Shown: positions 40,107 through 48,946 of the stretch, one piece after another
Layout of the letters: each line of letters begins with the position of its first letter
Numbering within the stretch: the first letter of the stretch is position 1
NCBI RefSeq assembly: GCF_011759605.1
Contig: NZ_JAAOYX010000002.1
Location: 496,001-560,000 of the forward strand
Length of the DNA stretch: 64,000 nt
DNA from: Luteibacter sp. SG786
Lineage (GTDB): Bacteria > Pseudomonadota > Gammaproteobacteria > Xanthomonadales > Rhodanobacteraceae
Direction: 5' to 3'
Program-made: the position numbers and the translations under genes
The notes under the pieces: generated by a model
What the model saw: only the letters and a program-made list of their open reading frames with translations
Told to the model about the DNA's origin: nothing
Databases searched by the model: none

Positions 40107-41483
40107 TCAGCTGATCGGCGCCAGCCCGGTCCGGGCCCGCCACTTTTCGAGACGGCGGTACAGGGCCTGCCTGGAGATGCCTAAAGCGTCGGCCGCCCTT
40201 TGGAGATTATGGCCATGGCGTTCGAGCGCCTGCTTGATCAGCAGTTCTTCGGCCTCGGGGAGGGTGAGGCTGTCGAGCACCACGGGTTCGTCCGCACGTC
40301 GCTGCAGCGACAGGGCGTCGGCATCGATGTCGTCACGCGGGGTCAACAGCACGGCGCGTTCGATCGTGTGTTCGAGTTCGCGCACGTTGCCGGGCCACGC
40401 ATAGCCGCGAAGAGCCCTCTCGGCCGACGGCGTCAGCAGCATCGCGCCACGTCCCCGTCGACGGCACTCGCGAAGGATGAAGTGACGAGCCAGGGGTACG
40501 ATGTCTTCCTGCCGTTCGCGCAGTGGCGGCAGGCGCACCTGCATGGCATTAAGCCGGTAGAGCAGGTCGCGGCGAAAACGATCGTGCCGGATGGCGGCGT
40601 CCAGATCGGCATTCGACGTGGAGATGACACGTACGTCCACGCGTCGCGTGCGCATGCCGCCGCAACGTTCAAGTTCGCCCTCTTCCACGACGCGCAGCAG
40701 CTTCGCCTGCTGGAGCGGATGGATGCTGCCCACCTCCTCGAGGATGAGGCTGCCCCCATGCGCCAGCTCGAATCGGCCGGGACGTGGTGTGGGCTGATCT
40801 TCTCCGAACATTTCTTCCGCGAAGCGCGACTCCGGCAGCGTACCCATGTCGACGCGAATGACCGGATGTTCCGCGCGGGGCGACAAGGCGTGGATCTCGC
40901 GTGCCACCAGCGACTTGCCGGTGCCGTTCTCGCCGAGCACGAGCACGTTGGCATCGCCACCGGCGATGCGGTCGATCAGGTCCAGTACGCGTCGCATGGA
41001 CGAGGATTCGCCGAGCCGAAGCATGTCGCCCGCCTCCCTCGACAAGGCGGCTTCGGCCCGCAGCCGCCGGTTTTCCTCCTGCATCCGGCGCAAGGCGATC
41101 TGTGTGCGGATGGTGTGCACCATGTGGGCGTTGTTCCAGGGCTTCTCGATGAAATCGGATGCGCCCAGGCGCATGGCGCGCACGGCGATATCGATGCTGC
41201 CCCAGGCGGTCATGGTCACCACCGGCAATTCCGGGACTTCCTGACGCAGACGGGTGACGAGCTCGAGACCTTCGAGGCCGGACGTCGTGTCCGATGCATA
41301 GTTGAGATCGACGACGGCACAGGCAAATTCGGTCCGTGCCGCGACGTCCAGTGCCGCTGCCGCGGAGCCGACGTCGATCGACGGGATACCTTCCGATTGC
41401 AGCAGGATGCGTAGCGCAAGTCGGACGTCCGGATGATCGTCCACGACGAGCACCGGCGCTGCGGATTCTGGACTTCTGGACAT
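40107..41483 (-). CDS. NtrC-family response regulator lacking the GAFTGA loop
   Basis: A 458-residue three-domain regulator: receiver (about 10-125) with acidic pocket VLVVDDHP, phospho-Asp in CAVVDLNYASD and Lys in DFIEKPW; AAA+ domain (about 145-375) with Walker A GENGTGKS; Fis-type helix-turn-helix at the end (NLQRAADALGISRQALYRR). The stretch where GAFTGA should be reads EEMFGEDQPTPRPGRFELAH, so the sigma-54 contact loop is deleted, and Walker B is LILEEVG rather than LDE. It may therefore regulate a sigma-70 promoter. Start ATG 41483 has GGGGA upstream; ATG 41492 is an alternative. Confidence 0.9.
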   Translation of the reverse strand: MSRSPESAAPVLVVDDHPDVRLALRILLQSEGIPSIDVGSAAAALDVAARTEFACAVVDLNYASDTTSGLEGLELVTRLRQEVPELPVVTMTAWGSIDIAVRAMRLGASDFIEKPWNNAHMVHTIRTQIALRRMQEENRRLRAEAALSREAGDMLRLGESSSMRRVLDLIDRIAGGDANVLVLGENGTGKSLVAREIHALSPRAEHPVIRVDMGTLPESRFAEEMFGEDQPTPRPGRFELAHGGSLILEEVGSIHPLQQAKLLRVVEEGELERCGGMRTRRVDVRVISTSNADLDAAIRHDRFRRDLLYRLNAMQVRLPPLRERQEDIVPLARHFILRECRRRGRGAMLLTPSAERALRGYAWPGNVRELEHTIERAVLLTPRDDIDADALSLQRRADEPVVLDSLTLPEAEELLIKQALERHGHNLQRAADALGISRQALYRRLEKWRARTGLAPIS

Positions 41484-41502
41484 ACCTGCCATTCCCCACG
41501 TT

Positions 41503-43866
41503 TCAGTCGCTGCGGAGCACTCGCCAAGGCTCGAGCGCCGCCGCATGGCTCGCGGGCGCGGCCACGGCAACCAAGGTCCCCAACACCATGACGAGGGCCG
41601 CGGCCACGGACACGCCGATAGCGGTACCTACGGGCATGGCCATTCCGAGCGAGAAGTGCTGCATGACACACGTACCGAACAGGCCGAGGACGATGCCGCC
41701 CAGGGCCACGCGGAACGCCTTCCGGACCACGTGGGCAAAAAGCTGGCCCGGGGTGGCACCAAGGGCCATGCGCAGGCTCAACGCATAGCGTGACGCGGCG
41801 ACCTCCACGGAATGCATCGCATACTGGCCCGCCGCGGTCAGGCTCACGGCAAAGCCGGAAAGCGTGGCGAAGAGTGCGACGTCGCGGTGCGCTCCTGCCA
41901 ACGGCGCGTCGGCTATCCGTTCGAGCGGAATGGGCGGCGACAGCGCAAGCGACGGCGCGGCGCCGTCGACGATCGATGGCAATGCGTCATTCGCAACCAC
42001 GGCGGCCGCCGGGCCCCGGATCGCGACGAACAGGGGTTGCAGCTGGCGCATCAACGCGAAGACATGCGGATCGACCTGCGCGAGCGGAACATAGACCACC
42101 GGCATCGCAGCATCGTTCGCGTCGCGTCGGGTATTGCCGACAATGCCGACGATACGGGCGTCGCTCGCGCCCCGGCCCGCCGGCCGGACGACATCGCCGA
42201 TGCCGCGGCTGCCGAACGTACGCACGTAGGCTTCGTTCACCACGGCAACGCGGCTGGCATCGGAGCCGTCGCTGTCGCCGATGGTCCGGCCGGCGAGCAG
42301 CCGCAGACCCATGGCCTCGTTTCCGCCAGGCGAAACCACCGCGAAGGGTATGAATCGGATGCCGCCGTCGCTAAGCAGGAAGGGCATGCGGAACCCCCGG
42401 CCCGTCGGGACGTCGGTCGACCAGCCCACCGCGTTCACGCCGGGCAACGCCGATACCGACGAGCGGATGGTATCGGCCAAACGGACAACACCGCTCGACT
42501 CCGGATATGCGCGCATCGAGGGATGCAGTTCCACCACGACACCGTCCGCGCTGTCGAAGCCCGGAGACGTGCCGGCCAGTAGCCATGCCCGCGACACCGC
42601 GATCATGCCGTACGAGACGAGCAGGGTCGCCAACGCGACCTGGGCGAGAACCAGTGCGGAAGCCGTCCAGCCGGTCGCCGCACGCATGGCCGGGGCGCCG
42701 CTCATCATCGTGCGTTCCCGATGGCGCAGGCGTCCCATCACGCGTGTCGTTCCGACGACGGTCGCCAGGACGAGCATGACGAGCGTCATCGCCGCTACCA
42801 GCAACAGCACGCGCCAGCCGGGCGCCAGAGGGGCGGCCGAGACCAGCCATGCGGGAGGAATGTGTGGCTTGAACAGGCGCACCAGCGCCGTACCTGCGGG
42901 TAGGCCCGCGGCGAAGGCGAGCACGCCCACGGCCAGGGCATCGCCCCCTGCCGATCGCCAGGGCTCCCACCTCGCGCCGAACACCATCTTCACCGCCGTT
43001 CCATCGATGCGACCGAACATGCGCGTCGATATCAGCTGCGAGACATTCATCCCGGCCACGGTAAGCACGAGCACGCCCGACAGAGCAAAGCCCCACAAGG
43101 GCACGCGCGCCCCGTCCGCCACAAGATCGTCTATGGGCGTGGCGCCGCTCCATCGGACGTCCTCACCGTGCGGGTCCGGGCTGATGGTGCGGGCGGCACG
43201 CACCACGTGGGCCGAGAACGACCCGATGTCGCTCGCGGACGACAACAGCGCCACGGCCGTCATGTTGCCCGCCAGGGCCGTCGAGCCGTTCGACGGGTCG
43301 AGCGAAAGGAGCAGGTCGACATCGGAAAAGAAGCGATAGTCCGCGGGCAGCACGCCGCGCACCTCGACATTCGACCCGTCGACGACGATCGTCTGGCCGA
43401 CAACCTGCGGTGCGATGTCCGCCAGGCGATCGCGCAGGGATTCGGACACCAGGGCGCCCTGCCCCGTCCCACCGTCCGTGATGCCTGACGGAACCACGCC
43501 AAGCGTGCGAAGGAACCCGGTGTCGACCCGCTGGGCGCGAAGGATTTCCTTGTGCCGGCCGGCTACGACGTTCACCGTTTCGGGAATGCTCGCGATCCCA
43601 CGCGACAGCACCATCGCCGGTTGGCCAACGGCGTCGTACAGTTGCGGCGAGATCGCGCGCATGGGGTCGTCGGGCGTGCGGCGCCCGTAAATCGCCACTC
43701 GCTCGTGGTTCGGCCAAGGTGGGGGTTGCAGCACGGCGTCGAGCGGGGTGACCCCGCCGATCGCGGCGGCGACTCCCAACGACAGCGTTCCGGCAGCCAG
43801 CAACATGAAGGCCGGCCAGCGCGCGAGCGCATGCGCGTCGCGAGAAGGCTGCGGAGGCCGCTTCAC
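41503..43866 (-). CDS. FtsX/MacB-type ABC transporter permease
   Basis: A 787-residue permease of the ADOP/MacB kind: an N-terminal helix, a large periplasmic MacB_PCD-like domain, three helices (about 260-380), a second periplasmic domain with WSTDVPTGRGFRMPF and VVNEAYVRTFGSRGIGDVV, then a second FtsX block with YALSLRMALGATPGQLFAHV. No membrane fusion protein is nearby. It would export or give protection against a peptide, plausibly the lanthipeptide. Starts at GTG 43866, overlapping the ATPase TGA (GTGA). Confidence 0.88.
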   Translation of the reverse strand: MKRPPQPSRDAHALARWPAFMLLAAGTLSLGVAAAIGGVTPLDAVLQPPPWPNHERVAIYGRRTPDDPMRAISPQLYDAVGQPAMVLSRGIASIPETVNVVAGRHKEILRAQRVDTGFLRTLGVVPSGITDGGTGQGALVSESLRDRLADIAPQVVGQTIVVDGSNVEVRGVLPADYRFFSDVDLLLSLDPSNGSTALAGNMTAVALLSSASDIGSFSAHVVRAARTISPDPHGEDVRWSGATPIDDLVADGARVPLWGFALSGVLVLTVAGMNVSQLISTRMFGRIDGTAVKMVFGARWEPWRSAGGDALAVGVLAFAAGLPAGTALVRLFKPHIPPAWLVSAAPLAPGWRVLLLVAAMTLVMLVLATVVGTTRVMGRLRHRERTMMSGAPAMRAATGWTASALVLAQVALATLLVSYGMIAVSRAWLLAGTSPGFDSADGVVVELHPSMRAYPESSGVVRLADTIRSSVSALPGVNAVGWSTDVPTGRGFRMPFLLSDGGIRFIPFAVVSPGGNEAMGLRLLAGRTIGDSDGSDASRVAVVNEAYVRTFGSRGIGDVVRPAGRGASDARIVGIVGNTRRDANDAAMPVVYVPLAQVDPHVFALMRQLQPLFVAIRGPAAAVVANDALPSIVDGAAPSLALSPPIPLERIADAPLAGAHRDVALFATLSGFAVSLTAAGQYAMHSVEVAASRYALSLRMALGATPGQLFAHVVRKAFRVALGGIVLGLFGTCVMQHFSLGMAMPVGTAIGVSVAAALVMVLGTLVAVAAPASHAAALEPWRVLRSD

Positions 43867-44626
43867 TGCACGGGCTCGCCGAGGCTGTACTGGTCCAGGC
43901 CCGATTCCGATTCGGCGAGCCGCTGCTGGTGCGTGCTCTCGTCAACGATGTGTCCGTCCAACAGGCGCACCGTGCGCTCGGCCATGGCTCCAAACCGGTC
44001 GTCGTGAGTCACCATGCAGATGGTCCGCCCCTCGGCATGAAGGCGAGAGAGAAGCGACATGACGGCTTCGCCATTCCGGAGGTCCAGGTTTCCCGTCGGT
44101 TCGTCCGCCAGCAGGATGGATGGGTTGCCGGCGAGCGCGCGCGCGACGGCAACGCGTTGCTTCTGCCCACCGGACAGTTGGGACGGGTAGTAACGCATGC
44201 GGTGCGCCATGCCTACGCCCGCCAGCGCATCCCGAACACGACGCTGGCGCTCGTGCCGCGAAACGCCCGTTCGAAACGAGAGGGGCAGCGCGACGTTTCC
44301 GCCACGCTCAGGTCGTCGATGAGGTTGAACGCCTGGAACACGAAGCCGATGTGCCTATTGCGCAGGATGGCGCGCTCCGCGCGCCCCAGATGGTGCACCG
44401 ATTGGCCCGCGAACCGCAGCTCGCCTTTCGTCGGCACGTCCAGCAGGCCCATCAGCGACAGGAGCGTGGTCTTGCCGCAACCCGAAGGCCCGGCCACCGA
44501 GACGAATTCGCCCTGCCGCACATTCAGGTGAATGTCGGTCAGCACGTGACAGTCGGCGGAGCCTGCGGGAAACGCTTTCCCGACGCCTCGCATCTCGATG
44601 ATCGTTGGATTGGTGAAGCACTGCAT
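43863..44626 (-). pseudogene. ABC transporter ATPase with a 1-nt frameshift
   Basis: A LolD/MacB-type ATPase split into two frames. The first part starts at ATG 44626 (ribosome site CGGAG) with Walker A GPSGCGKTTLL and FVFQAFNLIDDLSVAE; the second has [15 protein letters not shown], Walker [13 protein letters not shown] and VTHDDR. After VAE, one base is missing in the GAAACG at about 44296-44299; restoring an A (GAAAACG) rejoins the frames as ENVALPLSFRTGVSRHERQR and a normal protein of about 254 residues. Either a real inactivating mutation or a homopolymer sequencing error. The permease gene follows with a GTGA overlap. Confidence 0.85.
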
Positions 44627-44961
44627 CGCACGACTCCGTATGGGGTCAACATAACGCAGCGCGATGGCTTGTAATGGCGGCCAAACCCGTCTCGAATAGC
44701 AATCTTCCCGATGTTGCCGGAAAGACGTAACGATAGTTGCGTCGCCGTGCATCGCCTGCCGATTTGCCCATATCGAGCCGCTGGCGCCGCTCATCCGAAC
44801 GATGGGCCGCGACGACGCTGCGGTGTCTCCTGAACGTCTTGGGGCCCAAGGGCGTAAACGTTTACCTGTAACGTCATTTACGTGCGCACTTGCGTACCCG
44901 ATGCCGGTATCCTTGTCCGCTTGACGCGCCATCCCCCGTCGCCTCGTCCCAAGGCCAGCCC
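44627..44961. other. Divergent 335-bp intergenic region
   Basis: No gene seen. It should carry the promoter of the ABC/two-component genes (minus) and that of the GH3 gene (plus). The palindromic operator at 44854-44865 is the one clear element; the TGTCCG palindromes found before the lanthipeptide precursor are not repeated here. Confidence 0.5.
44854..44865 (+). promoter_or_regulatory. LacI-family operator before the GH3 gene
   Basis: The perfect palindrome GTAAACGTTTAC with the central CG characteristic of LacI-family regulators, 97 bp upstream of the GH3 start. No LacI-type regulator is encoded in the window, so it would act from elsewhere in the genome. Confidence 0.65.
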
Positions 44962-47139
44962 ATGAACCGCAATTCCCGCATCGAAGACCTGATCTCCCGC
45001 ATGACCCTCGACGAGAAGGTGGGCCAGTTGGGCGTGTTCGCCGATGCCGTGCGTCCGTTCGCCCCGGACATCAATCCGGAGGTGAACGCACGGGGGGCCG
45101 CCGACGTCCTCGAACAGGTCCGGGCGGGACGCGTAGGCGCGCTGTTCAACGGCGTGGGCGCCGCCGAAGGCCGCGAGGCGCAGCGCGTGGCCGTGGAGGA
45201 GAGCCGGCTCGGCATCCCGCTCCTGCTCGGAGCCGACGTCATCCACGGCATGCGCACCGTATTCCCCATCCCCCTGGCCGAAGCCTCCTCGTTCGAACCG
45301 GACCTGGCCGAGCGCACCGCGCGAGCCACGGCCATCGAGGCTACTGCCGCCGGCGTGCACTGGACGTTCGCCCCGGCCGTGGACATCGCGCGCGACCAGC
45401 GCTGGGGCCGCGTCGCCGAGGGTGCGGGGGAAGACGTGGTGCTGGGTTCGGCATTCGCCGCCGCCCGCGTACGCGGCTTCCAGGGTCCGGACCTCATGGC
45501 CGAGGACTCGCTGCTGGCCACGCCCAAGCATTTCGCCGCCTACGGCGCCGTCGCAGCCGGCATGGAATACAACACGGTGGATATCTCGCCGCAGACCCTG
45601 CGCGACGTCCACCTGCCGCCGTTCAAGGCCGCGCTGGACGCAGGCGCGCTGACGTTCATGAGCGCGTTCAACGACATCAACGGCGTGCCGGCATCGGCCA
45701 ATCGCGAGTTGATGACCGACATCCTCCGTGGTGAATGGGGGTTTCGCGGGCTCGTGGTGTCGGACTATACGGCCGACATGGAACTCATCGCGCATGGTTT
45801 CGCCGAAGACGAACGCGACGCGACACGGCTCGCGTTCCTGGCCGGCGTGGACATGAGCATGCAAAGCGGCTTCTACGCAGCCCACCTGCCGGCGCTCGTC
45901 GAATCCGGCGCGGTGCCGATGGACGTGCTCGACGAAGGCGTGCGCCGTGTGCTCGCGGTGAAGGACGCCATCGGCCTCTTCGACAACCCGTATCGTTCGC
46001 TCGACCCCGCCGCGGAGGCCGACGGTTCGCGCGACGCCGATCATGCGGCGCTGGCACGCGACGCCGCGCGCCGGTCCATCGTCATGCTGAAGAACGAAGG
46101 CGTGCTGCCGTTGCGCAAGAGCGGCCAGAAAATCGCACTGATCGGGCCGTTCGGCACCGATACCGAAAACCTCGAGGGATGCTGGACGCTGTTCGGCGAC
46201 GCGTCCCGGCACGTGACCATCGAGCGCGGCCTGCGCGACGCCCTGGCGGATGCCTCGGCACTGGAAGTGGTGCCTGGATCGGGCCTGGAGGCTCCGCTGG
46301 AGGGCGGCATCGAGGCGGCCGTGGCCGCCGCGCGCCGGGCCGACGTGGTGCTGTTGGCTATCGGCGAACCGCAGAACTACTCCGGCGAAGCGCAGTCGCG
46401 CACGCAGATCGTCGTGCCGGCCGCGCAGCAGGCACTGGCCGAAGCGGTGGCCGGCACCGGCAAACCCGTCGTCGTGCTGTTGAAGAACGGGCGGGCGCTC
46501 GCACTGACCGGCGCGGTGCGCGAAGCCGGTGCCATCCTCGTGACCTGGTTCCTCGGGAGCCAGACCGGCCCCGCCATTGCCGACGTGCTGTTCGGCGACT
46601 ACAACCCGTCGGGGCGCCTACCGGTCAGTTTTCCCCAGGACTCGGGGCAACAGCCTTATTTCTACAACCATCCGCGGACGGGCCGCCCCGAACTGGCCGA
46701 CCAGCCGCCCGCCTTCAAGGCTCGCTACCGGGAAGTCACCTTCGAGCCGCTGTATCCGTTCGGGCACGGTCTCAGCTATACGCGCTTCGCCTACTCATCG
46801 CCGCGCGTCGCCTCGACCGTGGGCTGGGACGAGACCATCGTCGTGTCCGCAAACGTGACCAATACCGGCGACATCGCCGGCGAAGAAGTGGTGCAGCTCT
46901 ACATTCACGACCGTGTGGCCAGTCGCGTTCGCCCTGTGCGCGAACTGAAAGCCTTCCGGAAGATCCTGCTCGGTCCCGGTGCATCGGAAGACGTGGCATT
47001 CGAACTCACGCGTGCCGATCTCGCTTTCACGCATCGCGACGGCCGTACGTTCGAAGCCGAGCCCGGCGAATTCCTGGTGTGGATAGCCGGCTCGTCCGCG
47101 ACAGGCAACGCGGCGAGCTTCACTCTGCGCGACCGCTGA
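44962..47139 (+). CDS. bglX: Glycoside hydrolase family 3 beta-glucosidase/xylosidase-like
   Basis: A 725-residue GH3 enzyme: (alpha/beta)8 domain (about 1-320) with TMEK-like TLDEKVGQLG, KHFAAYGA (substrate-binding KH) and the nucleophile Asp in GLVVSDYTADMELI; alpha/beta sandwich (about 360-580) with NEGVLPLRKSGQ and GEPQNYSGEAQSR; C-terminal fibronectin-like domain (FEPLYPFGHGLSYTRF onward). It resembles BglX but lacks a signal peptide at ATG 44962, implying a cytosolic enzyme acting on imported oligosaccharides. The upstream LacI-type operator suggests sugar induction. Exact substrate is not readable. Confidence 0.92.
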   Translation: MNRNSRIEDLISRMTLDEKVGQLGVFADAVRPFAPDINPEVNARGAADVLEQVRAGRVGALFNGVGAAEGREAQRVAVEESRLGIPLLLGADVIHGMRTVFPIPLAEASSFEPDLAERTARATAIEATAAGVHWTFAPAVDIARDQRWGRVAEGAGEDVVLGSAFAAARVRGFQGPDLMAEDSLLATPKHFAAYGAVAAGMEYNTVDISPQTLRDVHLPPFKAALDAGALTFMSAFNDINGVPASANRELMTDILRGEWGFRGLVVSDYTADMELIAHGFAEDERDATRLAFLAGVDMSMQSGFYAAHLPALVESGAVPMDVLDEGVRRVLAVKDAIGLFDNPYRSLDPAAEADGSRDADHAALARDAARRSIVMLKNEGVLPLRKSGQKIALIGPFGTDTENLEGCWTLFGDASRHVTIERGLRDALADASALEVVPGSGLEAPLEGGIEAAVAAARRADVVLLAIGEPQNYSGEAQSRTQIVVPAAQQALAEAVAGTGKPVVVLLKNGRALALTGAVREAGAILVTWFLGSQTGPAIADVLFGDYNPSGRLPVSFPQDSGQQPYFYNHPRTGRPELADQPPAFKARYREVTFEPLYPFGHGLSYTRFAYSSPRVASTVGWDETIVVSANVTNTGDIAGEEVVQLYIHDRVASRVRPVRELKAFRKILLGPGASEDVAFELTRADLAFTHRDGRTFEAEPGEFLVWIAGSSATGNAASFTLRDR

Positions 47140-47243
47140 CGGCGCACGTAGGCCGTGACTCCACGCTGCGGAGCGCTGCACCGATACGGCGGAAAATAAG
47201 CGCTACCTAGCATCGTGTCCTTCATCGTCGAAGGAACACACGC

Positions 47244-48935
47244 ATGCTCCGATTACGCGCGCTCGTCATGACGGCGGGGATGTTCGGCATCCTCGTCGCG
47301 CCCGAGACATCCCACGCCACGGCGGCATATGCCGCTCCCGTTCCCAGCCTGCCCATCGCCTGGGGCACCTGTCCGGATGCCTGGGTGGGGAACACGCCCG
47401 GCAGGCTTCGCGACCGTCTGCAGTGCGCCACGATCCAGGCGCCGCTCGACCATGCGATTCGTGACGGACGAACACTCGCCGTGGGTGTGATTCGCGTGCG
47501 CGCGGGTGTTCCGTCGCAGCGCGAGGGATCGATCTTCTTCAATCCCGGCGGCCCCGGCATCCACCCGGGCAGGTTCCTTCGTTCCATCGTCAAGGGCTGG
47601 GCCGATACCGACGCAAGCGATCCGCATGAAGGCAGCAAACGCCTCCTCGCCGACCGCTTCGACATCGTCGCAGTGATTCCGCGCGGTCTGGTGGGCAGCA
47701 CGGAAGTCCGGTGCCTTAACGGTCTTCCGGGTGCACATGCCTACGTACCGACGCACCTGGACGACGTCAACTGGGGTCTCATGACCGTTGCCGCGGCTTC
47801 GGCGGTACGGGCGTGCGCCACGCCTGCACACGCCCCTTACATCAATACCGAGCAGCACGTGCACGACATGGACATGGTCCGTCGCTCGCTCGGCGACGCA
47901 CGCATACACATCTATGGTGCGTCCTACGGCGGCATGATCGCCGCCTGGTACGCGGCAAATTATCCGCAGAACACGGGGCGCATGCTCCTGGACTCCACCC
48001 TCGACTTCACCCACGACTATGTGACCGCGGTGCGCCTTAACCTGAGGGCGCGGCACGACACCATCCAAAGGGAAGTCGTGCAGCCGGTACTCGACAATCC
48101 CGCGCGCTTCGGCTTCGGCAGAGACCCTCAAGCAGTGGCCATGGCCATTGCCAACCTTCCCTCTCGCATCAGGGAGGTGTGGTTCGCCGGGATGGAATCC
48201 CCTGTGGAGCTTGCTGCCGCCCTGCTCGTTGCACCGTGGTGGCGCGACGCGCGGCCGCCCAGCTACGACGCCATGGAAACGCTCATACAGCGGGCGCCGA
48301 TCACTCCCGATGCCGGAATTGCCGACAGGATCCGCCTCGCGGCCAGATTGCTGGCGACAAAGCTGTATGCCCCGCCGCGAACCACCCCGCTGTTCGCCGA
48401 CTCTCCGGAGGGAGATTCCGTCCGGTCCATCGTCGTCTGCAACGACATCCCCTGGGCACTAAGCGAACAGGAAATCCGCGCGCGGGCGCAGGCGGATGCC
48501 ACCCGCTACTGGAGTTACACAGGCGACACCACCATGCAGGAGCTTATGTGCCTGCAATGGGGAGGGTCCACGGCCCGGCAGCCAGACCTTGCCACGCTGG
48601 AGCAGGCATCGCCGTTCCTGATGCTTCAATCCGACAAAGACGACACAACTCCGCCGAGCGGTGCGGCACACATCCTGGAGCGCTTCCCGAACGCGCACCT
48701 TCTGATGGTGCGGGATTCCAACATCCATGGGCTGTTCAACTTCACCCTCTCGCCATGCATCGAAAGTACCGCCGCCAACTATCTGCTGACGGGCGCGCTA
48801 CCTGACACACCGACACGCGTGGCCACGTGCAATGGCACGCAAGGCAACGCGGTGGACGTCATTCCGAGTGCCCCGCTGCGCCCCACCGCCGCCCCCGTAC
48901 CCTCGCCCGCCCCGGCCGTGCACGAGGAACTCTAA
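47244..48935 (+). CDS. Secreted alpha/beta hydrolase (TAP/S33-like), paralogue 1
   Basis: A 563-residue exported hydrolase: signal peptide (residues 1-26), PLDHAIRDGRTLAVGVIRV, the oxyanion-type box FFNPGGPGIHPG, nucleophile elbow YGASYGGMIAAWY (Ser), a cap region with Cys residues, and a C-terminal TAP-like part holding the charge-relay Asp in LMLQSDKDDTTPPS and His in RDSNIHGLFNF. This is the layout of secreted proline-type aminopeptidases and related esterases; the substrate is unknown. A near-identical-layout paralogue follows 11 bp downstream. Confidence 0.88.
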   Translation: MLRLRALVMTAGMFGILVAPETSHATAAYAAPVPSLPIAWGTCPDAWVGNTPGRLRDRLQCATIQAPLDHAIRDGRTLAVGVIRVRAGVPSQREGSIFFNPGGPGIHPGRFLRSIVKGWADTDASDPHEGSKRLLADRFDIVAVIPRGLVGSTEVRCLNGLPGAHAYVPTHLDDVNWGLMTVAAASAVRACATPAHAPYINTEQHVHDMDMVRRSLGDARIHIYGASYGGMIAAWYAANYPQNTGRMLLDSTLDFTHDYVTAVRLNLRARHDTIQREVVQPVLDNPARFGFGRDPQAVAMAIANLPSRIREVWFAGMESPVELAAALLVAPWWRDARPPSYDAMETLIQRAPITPDAGIADRIRLAARLLATKLYAPPRTTPLFADSPEGDSVRSIVVCNDIPWALSEQEIRARAQADATRYWSYTGDTTMQELMCLQWGGSTARQPDLATLEQASPFLMLQSDKDDTTPPSGAAHILERFPNAHLLMVRDSNIHGLFNFTLSPCIESTAANYLLTGALPDTPTRVATCNGTQGNAVDVIPSAPLRPTAAPVPSPAPAVHEEL

Positions 48936-48946
48936 GGATGCGCCCC

